Origin: Chloroflexi bacterium AL-N1
Lineage (GTDB): Bacteria; Chloroflexota; Chloroflexia; Chloroflexales; Roseiflexaceae
Reading direction: 5' to 3'
DNA: 64,000 bases
Assembly: GCA_013122435.1 (NCBI GenBank)
Contig: WYDT01000001.1
Location: 372,001 to 436,000 of the forward strand
Part shown: piece after piece, positions 15,925-24,049 of the stretch
How positions within the stretch are numbered: position 1 is the first letter of the stretch
How the letters are laid out: every line of letters starts with the position of its first letter
Made by a program: the position numbers and the translations under genes
The notes under the pieces: model-generated
Seen by the model: the letters and a program-made list of their open reading frames with translations, nothing else
What the model was told of the DNA's origin: nothing
The model's database searches: none

Positions 15925-15944
15925 AAAGAACAACGTTGTTCTTT
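15925..15944 (-). promoter_or_regulatory. 20-bp perfect palindrome, putative operator
   Basis: AAAGAACAACGTTGTTCTTT is identical to its reverse complement and lies 25 bp upstream of the lyase start codon, just ahead of the ribosome site. It contains AACA-N4-TGTT, shared with a second palindrome at 15983-15996. Confidence 0.6.
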
Positions 15945-15982
15945 GTTAAACACCATGTTCGTCGGGTTGCTATCACCATGTA

Positions 15983-15996
15983 TAACAGATCTGTTA
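15983..15996 (-). promoter_or_regulatory. 14-bp perfect palindrome, second putative operator
   Basis: TAACAGATCTGTTA is a perfect palindrome with the same AACA-N4-TGTT half-sites as the site at 15925-15944. The two centres are 55 bp apart, close to five helical turns. Confidence 0.55.
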
Positions 15997-16590
15997 CCAT
16001 AAAATCCTCTGCCATGCCACACCTGCTTCACCTGCTACATCTATAGGTGTAAAGCCATCGATCCTATCTATGGTCATAATGTACCTGTGCTACCCCTCGG
16101 CTGTGTGCTGTGGGTGATTTAGCTATGGTATAAAAAATGTATCATATTATGGACACCATACCTATTACTCCGCACACATTCTCTCAGATTTTGATGAGGA
16201 GAGGTGGTCAATCAGGAAGTTGGTTAGTGCTGAATTTTATTTTGCAGAACAAAAAATTCCACAACAAAAACCATTCAAAGAGATACGATTGTCCCCCATC
16301 TTGTTTACTTTTGGACGCTATAGTACCAGTGTAGCAGGGTTGAAAAGTAATATGCGTTATCGTCGATATACACATTGTAACGTTTCAGAAACGCGATTGA
16401 CGAATCGTTGAATGTTAACACTTTATCACATTTTGTGAAGATAATTTTTTCCAAATATTTTTGTTAACAATGGTATGGTTATGGTCATGCCATTACCAGC
16501 CATTGTTTACCTCTATCGTGTACGTTTGTCTCATTGGTTGCTGTTTACGATTGTACAATAGTACATTAACAAAGGGAGGTCGCACGATGA
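15997..16590. other. AT-rich gene-free stretch upstream of the YbaK gene
   Basis: Nearly 600 bp with only short, unsupported reading frames. Visible elements are an inverted repeat TCACA-TTT-TGTGA (16426-16438), a TACAAT near 16555 within TGTAC-AATA-GTACA, and the ribosome site AAAGGGAGGT at 16571-16580. No SAM riboswitch or T-box could be recognised. Confidence 0.5.
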
Positions 16591-17049
16591 TTGTGCAAAG
16601 AACGACTTATGTCGTACCTTTATTACATCGAGGTTCCCTTTGAGCTTCAGCATCACCGCACTGCGTTCACTGCTCAAGATGTAGCCAACAGCGAACACAT
16701 CTCTAACAAAGAGATGACCAAAGTGGTTATTGTTACAGTTGATGGTACGATGTCTATGCTTGTGTCACATGCTTCACACCGGGTAGACATGCTCAAGTTG
16801 CGAGATATACTCGGGGCGCAGGAAGTCCGATTGTCCATGGAAGAGGAGCTTTCTCAGGTGTTCTCGGATTGTGGCGTAGGTGCGATGCCACCTTTTGGAC
16901 GCATGTATGATCTGCCAGTGTATGTCGATCCAGCACTGGCAAAAGATGAGACGATTGTATTTCAGGCAGGCACACATACTGATACTATGCGGGTGAAGTA
17001 CCAAGACTTTGCACGTCTGGTCAAACCAACCATCGCGGACAATGGGTAG
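16591..17049 (+). CDS. YbaK/EbsC-type aminoacyl-tRNA deacylase
   Basis: This protein has 152 residues if started at TTG 16591, 11 nt after GGGAGG; an ATG at 16609 would remove the first helix. The YbaK/ProX fold is recognised by HHRTAFTAQDVANSE, the conserved lysine in NKEMTKVVIVTVDG, and the C-terminal GVGAMPPFGRMYDLPVYVD and IVFQAGTHTDTMRVKY. Such proteins hydrolyse mischarged tRNAs (Cys-tRNAPro, Ala-tRNAPro) in trans. Oddity: an ATG at 16587 with good spacing to the ribosome site reads an 18-codon peptide in another frame that ends at 16643 inside this gene. This is either a coupled leader peptide or a frameshift at the true start. Confidence 0.85.
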   Translation: MCKERLMSYLYYIEVPFELQHHRTAFTAQDVANSEHISNKEMTKVVIVTVDGTMSMLVSHASHRVDMLKLRDILGAQEVRLSMEEELSQVFSDCGVGAMPPFGRMYDLPVYVDPALAKDETIVFQAGTHTDTMRVKYQDFARLVKPTIADNG

Positions 17050-17124
17050 TTGAGTGGCGAGTTGCAAGCACATCTGAGTGAGTGGTGAAGGCTTAGTCGT
17101 GCCTGTAATTGATCTGTGTTGAGA

Positions 17125-17157
17125 CAAGAAAAACCCACCTGCGTTGTTGGGTGGGTT
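17125..17157 (-). terminator. Terminator of bcp
   Basis: An 8-bp stem AACCCACC (17132-17139) / GGTGGGTT (17150-17157) is followed on the minus strand by TTTTTCTTG. Confidence 0.8.
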
Positions 17158-17181
17158 CGTCGTGATGGCGATGTCTGTACA

Positions 17182-17649
17182 CTAGCCCAGCGTTGCGATA
17201 GCCTTTTCGATGCTATCTTTGGGACTGATCTTCACTTGTGCATCAACGATTCGTCCAGCTTCGTCAATAAGAAAATGGCTACGAATAATGCCCATGTAGC
17301 TCTTACCATACATCTTTTTCTCCCCCCATACGCCATATGCCTCAGCGACATGATGTTCTTCATCGGCAAGTAGCATAAAAGGCAGATCGTACTTTGTTTT
17401 GAACTTTTGATGTGATGCTATACCGTCAGGGCTGACGCCCAATATAACAGCATTCTTTTCTTCGATCTGGGGGTAGTTATCGCGAAATCCGCACGCCTGG
17501 GTTGTACAACCGCTGGTATCGTCTTTCGGATAAAAATAGAGAATAACACGCTTGCCACGAAAATCTGAAAGTTTTACTGTCTGTCCATTGTCGGCAGGTA
17601 ATGCAAAATCTGGCGCTAACCCGCCTAGTTGTAGTTCATGCTCAGTCAT
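17182..17649 (-). CDS. bcp: Peroxiredoxin, Bcp/PrxQ type
   Basis: This 155-residue protein starts at the ATG at 17649, 8 nt after GAGGAG. The thioredoxin fold has the peroxidatic site YPKDDTSGCTTQACGFRD with peroxidatic Cys48 and resolving Cys53 five positions on, the PrxQ hallmark. It reduces H2O2 and organic hydroperoxides using thioredoxin in the cytoplasm. VILGVSPDGIASHQKFKTKY and LLADEEHHVAEAYGVWGEKK are further family signatures. It is monocistronic with its own terminator, and the GntR gene upstream is transcribed in the same direction across a 165-bp gap. Confidence 0.95.
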   Translation of the reverse strand: MTEHELQLGGLAPDFALPADNGQTVKLSDFRGKRVILYFYPKDDTSGCTTQACGFRDNYPQIEEKNAVILGVSPDGIASHQKFKTKYDLPFMLLADEEHHVAEAYGVWGEKKMYGKSYMGIIRSHFLIDEAGRIVDAQVKISPKDSIEKAIATLG

Positions 17650-17814
17650 GAGAAACACTCCTCAAACATATGATCAGGTAATAGATGTTTATTCCACTCT
17701 AACTACGTATGCCTCCGTTGAATGGACCTTCACCCGTATATTTGAGTTGGTGCTATGTACCACAAATGGTGAGCTTATCTGCCGAACAAAAACTCTTTTT
17801 GGACCTGCTTGTCG

Positions 17815-18498
17815 TTACGAACCTGAGCTTTCGATATGTTTCATGTATGCAGCAAGTGCTCCTTGATTATGTGCTTTGACTGTCTTTTCCAGAGTGGGGT
17901 AATCTTGTTCCTGCAAAGCAACAAAGATAGTGTGATGCTCTTGTTGTGATTGTTCGTAACGATGCAGTAATACCTTATCAAAATAGTAGCGTCGTATCCG
18001 ATCCCATTGATCAAGCGCTCGATGAGTCATCTCGTGTAACATTGGCATGTCGGTGATCTGAGCAATTGAATTGTGGAAGTCTGTGTTGAGATTGGCCCAG
18101 TCTTCGTGAGCTCCCTGCCGCACTGCGATATCCATATTCGTAAGTATAGTTTGTATATGGTTGGTACACTCAGGAGTCAGCTTTGTTGCAGCGATACGTA
18201 CGGCAACTATTTCCAGCCCCTCCATAACAGTGAATACCTCAATAACTGAATCACTGGAAATAGCCGCAACAGTCGCGCCGATATGCGGAACATTTGCTAC
18301 CAGGTGTTCTGATTGGAGTAACTGAAGGGCCTCACGCACAGGAATATGGCTGACATCAAGTTGATGGGCAATATCCTCAATGACAAGGCGCTGACCTGGT
18401 GCTAACTCACAGCGCATAATGGCCTCTCGTAAGGTTTGATAGACCATTTCCTGTTTCGTTTGATAACGTCGTTGATTGGCGTTTTTTATTGATTGCAT
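17815..18498 (-). CDS. GntR-family regulator, FadR/FCD subfamily
   Basis: This 227-residue protein has an N-terminal GntR winged helix (residues ~15-80): TLREAIMRCELAPGQRLVIED and the recognition helix SHIPVREALQLLQSEHLV. The C-terminal all-helical FCD ligand domain (residues ~90-220) has NLNTDFHNSIAQ and EHHTIFVALQEQD, supplying the Asp and His ligands that bind a metal in many FCD proteins. It is divergent from a damaged DapA-family gene, so it probably regulated that catabolic gene by sensing a small organic acid. An AT-rich symmetric element overlapping the -10 of the divergent promoter is a candidate site. Confidence 0.88.
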   Translation of the reverse strand: MQSIKNANQRRYQTKQEMVYQTLREAIMRCELAPGQRLVIEDIAHQLDVSHIPVREALQLLQSEHLVANVPHIGATVAAISSDSVIEVFTVMEGLEIVAVRIAATKLTPECTNHIQTILTNMDIAVRQGAHEDWANLNTDFHNSIAQITDMPMLHEMTHRALDQWDRIRRYYFDKVLLHRYEQSQQEHHTIFVALQEQDYPTLEKTVKAHNQGALAAYMKHIESSGS

Positions 18499-18628
18499 GG
18501 CTTCCTCGCATTTTTACACACAAGCACTATATTATATACCGAAGCACAATATCTAAGCTAACTTTACGTTCAACTGCAGATTTGAATCGCTAATAAGTCA
18601 ATAACCTGCAGGAATCTGACTTTAGCGC

Positions 18629-18661
18629 TTGACAGATAAAACTGTGCTATATATGATATAT
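18629..18661 (+). promoter_or_regulatory. Promoter and possible GntR operator upstream of the DapA-family gene
   Basis: A perfect TTGACA (18629-18634) and TATGAT (18652-18657) are 17 bp apart. The -10 lies within ATATAT-G-ATATAT (18649-18661), a perfect 13-bp inverted repeat where a repressor would block polymerase. Confidence 0.6.
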
Positions 18662-18778
18662 TACACGATGATGGAATTCATATGTAAACGGAATGTATGC
18701 AAAAATTGGCTATCCTACTCCTCAGATCAACGTATACCGTTATCTCTTTTGACCATGCCTAAATAGAAGACAACAGAC

Positions 18779-19768
18779 ATGATCGCTACCCCCGCCATGC
18801 ATAATCGCATCGTTGCCAAAAGGTCTATTGAAGGTATTTCTGCGATCTTGATGCCTTTTGACAGTACTGGTCGAATTGATCTTACAGGCTTTGCACAACA
18901 TCTTGAGCGGACTGTGGTAGCAGGTCTTCAGCCAGCGGTGAATATGGATACGGGATATGTGCATGTGCTCTCGCCAACGGAACGGTAGTATGTGCTTAAG
19001 ATTACACAAGAGGCTTTGGGTGAACGAGCTTTCGTGGCAGGTGCGTTTATCGAAGGTCTGGATGGCGATCCTGTGATGCTGTATCGGCAGGCTGTCGAAG
19101 AAATTCAGCACCATGGTGGGACGCCCATTCTCTTCCAGTGTTTGGCATTGAAGCGCATGTCCTCAGTCGAACTGATCGATCTGTATCGACAAGTTGCTGC
19201 TGATTGTGATCGTTTGTTAGCGTTTGAATTGGGAGCAATGTTTGCACCATTTGGACAGATTTATTCCATTGAGGTTTTTTGTGAATTGATAGTTATCCCG
19301 CAGCTTGTCGGTATCAAACATTCTTCGCTTGACCGTGAACTTGAATGGCAACGCCTGGCATTGCGGGATCAACGACGCCCCGATTTTAAGATCTACACAT
19401 GGAATGATCTGGCCATTGATATGGTTATATATGGGAGTGATTATCTTCTGGGGCTTTCAACGTTTGCACCAAAGGCATTTGTCCTCCGCGATACATTGTG
19501 GGAAGCAGGTGATACAGCCTTCTATCACCTCAACGATCTGCTGCAATATCTCGGGTTTTTCGCATTCCGAGCACCAGTATCGGCATATAAACACAGTGCG
19601 GCCCAGTTTCTCAAACTACGTGGTTGGATCGATAGTGATGCACCGCACCTAAACGCTCCCAGTCGCCCTGAGAGGGATATTGCTATTCTGCAAAACATCC
19701 TGGAGCGTTTGGATTACATACTTATATCTCATAAGCAAGCCGACTATTCCAGTGACAGGATACAATGA
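18779..19768 (+). pseudogene. DapA/NAL-family lyase interrupted by an in-frame amber codon
   Basis: Reading from the ATG at 18779, codons 1-69 give ISAILMPFDSTGRIDL and AVNMDTGYVHVLSPTER. A TAG stop follows at 18986-18988, and then the same frame continues with YVLKITQEALGERAFVAGAF to 19768. Together they make a ~329-residue TIM-barrel aldolase of the dihydrodipicolinate synthase/N-acetylneuraminate lyase superfamily, including the Schiff-base lysine context QLVGIKHSSLD. Nothing else is shifted, so a single base change (for example CAG to TAG) explains the break. A GTG at 18992 could restart translation, but without the first strands of the barrel. It faces the GntR regulator and is followed by the Old Yellow Enzyme chimera, suggesting a decaying catabolic operon. 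Confidence 0.75.
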
Positions 19769-19790
19769 GCTTATTTAGTGGAGTACGTTG

Positions 19791-21146
19791 ATGCGTACCC
19801 TGCCTCGCTACAAACTCCTTGCGTCGATTAAAACAGCAGACGCATTTTCAGACTATATCCGTTTGCTTGGTATCTTATGGTCTTTTGATGAAGAGTTGGA
19901 TAATGGCCAGAGAAACACACTTGGGCAGCCATATAAGCTAAATGGCCGTATGATCGGCAATCGTTTTGCGGTGTTGCCAATGGAAGGATGGGATAGTACA
20001 CCCGATGGTCTCCCGACTGAGCTTACACAGCGTCGCTGGCAACGGTCTGGGGCGAGTGGGGCAAAGCTGATCTGGGGAGGTGAAGCGACTGCTGTACGTC
20101 ACGATGGTCGTGGTAGCCCCAAACAACTTATGCTGCTACATCGTACAGCCACCGGGCTAGGCCGTTTGCGGCAACTATTTGTCGACAGTCATGCAAACCA
20201 CCACGATCATACTGAGGATTTGCTTGTTGGCCTTCAGCTGACACATTCGGGGCGTTTTGCGCGGCCCAACAATGATCACACTCTAGAACCGCACATTTTG
20301 TATACGCACCCGCTGCTCAATCAAAAATTCCGACTCTCAGAAGACTATCCACTCCTCTCCGATAGTGAGATTGATGAACTGATTGGTGATTTTGTAAAAG
20401 CGGCTGTGTATGCTCACAGCATCGGTTTTGATTTCGTCGATATCACACATTGCCATGGGTATCTGGGCCACGAATTTCTCAGTGCAGTCGAACGCACGGG
20501 ACGCTATGGTGGTAGTTTTGCCAATCGCACACGCTTCCTCCGCGAGATTGTCAATGGGATTCGTCGCGATGCCCCAGGATTGCAGATTGGCGTACGGCTG
20601 AGTGCCTTTGATATGCTACCGTTTCAATCTGGCCTGGATGAGATCGATGGAACACAGGTGCCTCTGGCGGACACTCCCATCCTGTTTCTATCAGCCCGCG
20701 CAGACGAAGCTGATCGCCTGGAAGGTTTTCGGGCGGGTGCCGATGATTACCTGACCAAACCATTTAGCCCGCAGGAACTAATTTATCGATTGCAAGCCTT
20801 AATTCGCCGCAGCCAGGGTCAGAGTTACACATGTGTTGATGTGGGAGCACTTCATATTGATCCAAGTCGACAGGAAGTCACGGCTGGAACACAGGTTGTC
20901 CCTCTCACTCCAAAGGAATTTAATCTACTCTATTTGCTTGCTCGACGACCAGGGATGGTCTTTTCACGTGTTGAACTACTCCAACGTGTGTGGGGCTATA
21001 CCTTTGTGGGCAATACCCGTACAGTCGATGTCCATGTCAATCGCGTGCGTCGTAAGCTGGCACACTTTAATGGTGCAGGTATACAACTGGCAACCGCGTG
21101 GAGCGTTGGGTATAAGTTGCTTCCAACACACGATGCCGCAGCGTGA
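19791..21146 (+). CDS. Chimeric protein: N-terminal half of an Old Yellow Enzyme fused to the C-terminal half of an OmpR-type response regulator
   Basis: This protein has 451 residues from the ATG at 19791 (GGAG 8 nt upstream). Residues 1 to ~285 are an NADH:flavin oxidoreductase/OYE barrel: [44 protein letters not shown], the substrate histidines in [13 protein letters not shown], and [20 protein letters not shown]. The barrel stops after [15 protein letters not shown]. Without a break, residues ~292-330 are the second half of a receiver domain ([35 protein letters not shown]). A complete OmpR/PhoB winged helix ([19 protein letters not shown]) follows to the end. The receiver lacks its phosphorylatable Asp and the barrel lacks its last strands. 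Best explained by a deletion joining two genes, or by a misassembly; a functional fusion is less likely. Confidence 0.85.
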   Translation: MRTLPRYKLLASIKTADAFSDYIRLLGILWSFDEELDNGQRNTLGQPYKLNGRMIGNRFAVLPMEGWDSTPDGLPTELTQRRWQRSGASGAKLIWGGEATAVRHDGRGSPKQLMLLHRTATGLGRLRQLFVDSHANHHDHTEDLLVGLQLTHSGRFARPNNDHTLEPHILYTHPLLNQKFRLSEDYPLLSDSEIDELIGDFVKAAVYAHSIGFDFVDITHCHGYLGHEFLSAVERTGRYGGSFANRTRFLREIVNGIRRDAPGLQIGVRLSAFDMLPFQSGLDEIDGTQVPLADTPILFLSARADEADRLEGFRAGADDYLTKPFSPQELIYRLQALIRRSQGQSYTCVDVGALHIDPSRQEVTAGTQVVPLTPKEFNLLYLLARRPGMVFSRVELLQRVWGYTFVGNTRTVDVHVNRVRRKLAHFNGAGIQLATAWSVGYKLLPTHDAAA

Positions 21147-21378
21147 TCGGTTCGTTGACCATTCGGGTTTATCTGATGAAGGTATTTGTCATTTGAGTGC
21201 CAGGTGTCAAGCTAAGACATTGTGATTTTAATGGTATTATTGAAATCGGAATAATCTATTGGTTCCAAAGACATAACTGCTGAAAACGAGCACGGGACTT
21301 ATGTAACCTTTGCCGTTAGTTGAGAATCGGATGAACAGACAATGACGAACTGTCACATTAATTGGTCTAGATAATTCA

Positions 21379-22209
21379 ATGAAGTTTGATCTCATTCCTA
21401 TACCCGAACATCTAAGGGAACACATTGAGTGTATTCGGACAACTGAATATACTGGTAACGAGAGATTGGCAATTAACGTCTGTCTGAATGGCTTACCAGG
21501 AATTGTTTTTCAACATCATAATGGAAATACACCTATCGAGTGTATTTCCACTCGTTCCGGTCGCTCCACTCATATACCTACTGTATATGTCTATGGACAG
21601 ATGACCGAACCGAGCATTATGAATTACAGACACGAGTCGTTTATAACCACACAGATTGTTTTAAAGCCTCACGGTCTACAGACATTCTTTGGTATCAATG
21701 CATCAATCTTAACGAACACCCTTGTGGAACTCAATGCATTTTCAAGCGATGATTTGAATATGCAACTACTTGAAGCCAATGGTGACCAGGAACATATTCG
21801 TTTACTAACGAACTTTCTGTCTGTTAGGCTTAGACAAATGAACGTGACAGATACATTAGTACAAGAAGGATTACGTTTAATCCACAAAAACATGGGGATG
21901 ATTACAGTAAAACACTTACTCAATACGTTGAGCATATCCGAACGCCAGTTTGAAAGACGGTTTAACCAAACGGTTGGTCTCACTCCACAATTTTATATTC
22001 GCGTGAAGCGCTTCAATGCAGCTATAAGACTTATGAAAAAAGGACAGTTTGAAAGGCTAGGAGACATTGTTTATGCCTTAAACTTCTATGACCAGTCTCA
22101 CTTTATTCGCGACATTAAAGCATTTTCTGGCATTACACCTAAGTTTCTTTCTCAAAAAGTTACTGATTTTCACCTTGAGCAGAGTGTATTTGCCTACCTG
22201 GAAACATGA
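21379..22209 (+). CDS. AraC-family transcriptional regulator
   Basis: This 276-residue protein has an N-terminal ligand-type domain without a recognisable cupin motif, similar to the DUF6597-type sensory domains. A C-terminal AraC double helix-turn-helix follows (residues ~175-260): ITVKHLLNTLSISERQFERR and LGDIVYALNFYDQSHFIRD with the terminal FSGITPKFL. The gene is clearly more AT-rich than its surroundings and uses many AAA/ATT codons, suggesting import from a low-GC donor. The RibD-like reductase follows in the same direction after 70 bp and may be its target (inference). Confidence 0.85.
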   Translation: MKFDLIPIPEHLREHIECIRTTEYTGNERLAINVCLNGLPGIVFQHHNGNTPIECISTRSGRSTHIPTVYVYGQMTEPSIMNYRHESFITTQIVLKPHGLQTFFGINASILTNTLVELNAFSSDDLNMQLLEANGDQEHIRLLTNFLSVRLRQMNVTDTLVQEGLRLIHKNMGMITVKHLLNTLSISERQFERRFNQTVGLTPQFYIRVKRFNAAIRLMKKGQFERLGDIVYALNFYDQSHFIRDIKAFSGITPKFLSQKVTDFHLEQSVFAYLET

Positions 22210-22279
22210 CGGCTTTTTACAATTACTATGTAAGGGAAGAAGATATACTGACTTTAGCTACAATATCAGGAGGATTACT

Positions 22280-22885
22280 ATGAGAAAAGTCGTTGCAGGA
22301 TTGATTATTTCGCTGGATGGCGTGGTGGAGTCACCCAATGTGTGGGCTTGGCCTCACTATATGAATGATGAAATGCTTAGGGAAATTAATATCGGGATAA
22401 TGCAGGCTGACACTGTGCTACTTGGCAAACACACATATTTGGGGTTCACTCAATTGTGGTCTCACCGGGAAAGTGATACACCAATGGCTGATTTTCTAAA
22501 CAACTCACCCAAATATGTAGTATCTTCCACTTTGGACATGCTTGAGTGGCAACCTGCAACCTTGATTAAAGGCAATCTTACTGAAGAAATCACGAAACGC
22601 AAACAGCAGTCCGGCAAGAACATTCAGATTCCAGAAAGCCCCACACTCGTGCGATCACTGCTATGTGATGGATTGATTGATGAGCTTACTCTTGATATTT
22701 GTCCTATCGTAGTTGCCTCTGGTATGCGCCTTTTCGATAGGATAACAAATCAAATAAAGCTTAAACTTATAGATACAAATACTCTCAGCAATGGTGTCAT
22801 AGAGGTGACATATCAGTCACTGCACTCAAATGACCAAACTACAGCACAACCGCTCCATTTCCCTGATGCAACTACATACAAGTAA
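22280..22885 (+). CDS. RibD C-terminal / dihydrofolate-reductase-like protein
   Basis: This protein has 201 residues from the ATG at 22280, just after AGGAGG; the longer upstream frame is not needed. The RibD_C/DHFR-like fold is indicated by MRKVVAGLIISLDGVVESP at the N-terminus, ADTVLLGKHTYLGFTQLW, and the C-terminal LCDGLIDELTLDICPIVVAS. This group (YyaP/YwjB-like) is widespread in Firmicutes and Actinobacteria; the physiological substrate is unknown and NADPH binding is assumed from the fold. AT-rich like the AraC gene before it. Confidence 0.85.
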   Translation: MRKVVAGLIISLDGVVESPNVWAWPHYMNDEMLREINIGIMQADTVLLGKHTYLGFTQLWSHRESDTPMADFLNNSPKYVVSSTLDMLEWQPATLIKGNLTEEITKRKQQSGKNIQIPESPTLVRSLLCDGLIDELTLDICPIVVASGMRLFDRITNQIKLKLIDTNTLSNGVIEVTYQSLHSNDQTTAQPLHFPDATTYK

Positions 22886-22985
22886 CAGAGATAGCTCGTT
22901 ATCCCACTAAGCTATGCTTAAACGAGGAGTCTACTATGCAGCATCATAAAAAAATACATCACTCATGTCGATTTAGGCAAGCGAG

Positions 22986-23453
22986 TTACGGGAGGTCTTC
23001 CTCTAGTATCTCTGTATACTCCTTCACATTGTTTGCAAAACGTGTTAAAAAATCCACTATAATTTCAAGTTCTTTGTCTGAGTAACTAGCTATTAGTTTA
23101 GCTTGTGCTTTCTGGACACCCATAACTATTGGCCCAACTGTTTCTGTCCATTTCTCATTAATCTCAATCAATGCACCACGCCGGTCATGTGGATTGGGTC
23201 TACGTCTGATGAATTCAGCTTTTTCTAATCTATCAAGCATTGCCGTAGTTGAGCCGGTCGTAAGGCCAGTGTAATGGCTTATGTCTTTAGGGGTTGAGGC
23301 CCCCTTTATAGATAGGAAACTAAGACACTCCGAATCAGTAATATTGAGACCTAATTTGCTACGTATGGCATTACGGAATAAAACAGAGCTCGTGTTTGTC
23401 TCCCGAGCAGCCAGCAAGACCTGTTTTTCTAAGTCCTTCTTTAAATCCATCAT
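22986..23453 (-). CDS. MarR-family transcriptional regulator
   Basis: This protein has 155 residues from the ATG at 23453, 6 nt after GAGG; a longer frame would run through the promoter. The winged helix (residues ~40-105) shows TPKDISHYTGLTTGSTTAML (recognition helix) and the wing RRRPNPHDRRGALIEI with the DxR signature of MarR proteins. Long N- and C-terminal helices form the dimer. It is divergent from the VOC gene with an 80-bp shared promoter region containing two 15-bp direct repeats, so it probably controls itself and the VOC gene. AT-rich. Confidence 0.9.
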   Translation of the reverse strand: MMDLKKDLEKQVLLAARETNTSSVLFRNAIRSKLGLNITDSECLSFLSIKGASTPKDISHYTGLTTGSTTAMLDRLEKAEFIRRRPNPHDRRGALIEINEKWTETVGPIVMGVQKAQAKLIASYSDKELEIIVDFLTRFANNVKEYTEILEEDLP

Positions 23454-23463
23454 GGAAATCCTC

Positions 23464-23504
23464 TTGACAATAACTTGAATATAAAGTATCTTGATTATAA
23501 AGTA
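23464..23504 (+). promoter_or_regulatory. Divergent promoter region with two 15-bp direct repeats, candidate MarR sites
   Basis: CTTGAATATAAAGTA (23474-23488) and CTTGATTATAAAGTA (23490-23504) repeat with a 16-bp period and one mismatch. The second is an imperfect palindrome CTTGATTATAAAG. They overlap TTGACA (23464-23469) and TATCTT (23487-23492, 17-bp spacer). Confidence 0.6.
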
Positions 23505-23533
23505 AAAAACATTAATTTCAATAGGAGATTGAA

Positions 23534-23866
23534 ATGGCAAAAAGTATCAACCTACTCGTTTATCCTGCAAAAGACATCGAAAAAGCGAAAGCTTTTTACA
23601 GCACATTCTTAGGTGTAAATCCATATACAGATACCCCTTACTACGTAGGTTATAAGCTTGGTGATCTTGAAATTGGGTTGGACCCCAACTCAGAAGTCGG
23701 GCCTATCACGTACACAGATGTTGAGGATATTAAGGTTAGTCTCAAAGAAATGACTGATGTAGGTGCTGAGATCGTACAAGATGTTAATCAGGTTGCAGAA
23801 GGGTTGCTGATAGCGCAAGTAAAAGACACAAATGGCAATGTCATTGGGTTAAGGCAGCGAGCTTAA
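23534..23866 (+). CDS. VOC (glyoxalase/bleomycin-resistance fold) protein
   Basis: This 110-residue single-chain VOC protein has the two beta-alpha-beta modules, NLLVYPAKDIEKAKAFYSTFLG and ITYTDVEDIKVSLKEM, and the C-terminal IAQVKDTNGNVIGLRQ that supplies the metal-ligand strand in active members. An AGGAG precedes the ATG. Functions range from glyoxalase to antibiotic binding and cannot be told apart here. The divergent MarR gene suggests induction by a small electrophile or drug. Confidence 0.85.
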   Translation: MAKSINLLVYPAKDIEKAKAFYSTFLGVNPYTDTPYYVGYKLGDLEIGLDPNSEVGPITYTDVEDIKVSLKEMTDVGAEIVQDVNQVAEGLLIAQVKDTNGNVIGLRQRA

Positions 23867-23962
23867 GTTACGAACTAAATTGTTGTTGTACCGATGGAGA
23901 TATAAACTTTCCGTACCGATAACAGTTGCCAGCCAGTATCGCCACAACTAGATTGACTGTCT

Positions 23963-24017
23963 CACACGAAGCCCTGCTACGCTGTCTTATATGGACAGGA
24001 TGGCAGGGCTTCGTGTG
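23963..24017. repeat. 55-nt long hairpin, two-step inverted repeat
   Basis: CACACGAAGCCCTGC (23963-23977) is perfectly complementary to GCAGGGCTTCGTGTG (24003-24017). Inside, CTGTC and GACAG form a second 5-bp stem around TTATATG. No T-run follows, so it is not a classical terminator; it lies 33 bp before the next regulator gene. Confidence 0.75.
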
Positions 24018-24049
24018 CAGTTGCTCAATGGTTCTGCTGCAATCGCCCA

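Noticed and set aside
15945..16590. SAM riboswitch or T-box upstream of the sulfur-amino-acid PLP enzyme
   Set aside because: No kink-turn, conserved core or specifier structure could be recognised; only palindromes were found.
20630..20700. Programmed fusion of flavoprotein and regulator as a functional design
   Set aside because: Both halves are truncated inside their folds and the receiver lacks its phosphorylation site, so a deletion or assembly join explains it better; kept as a finding but not as a described system.
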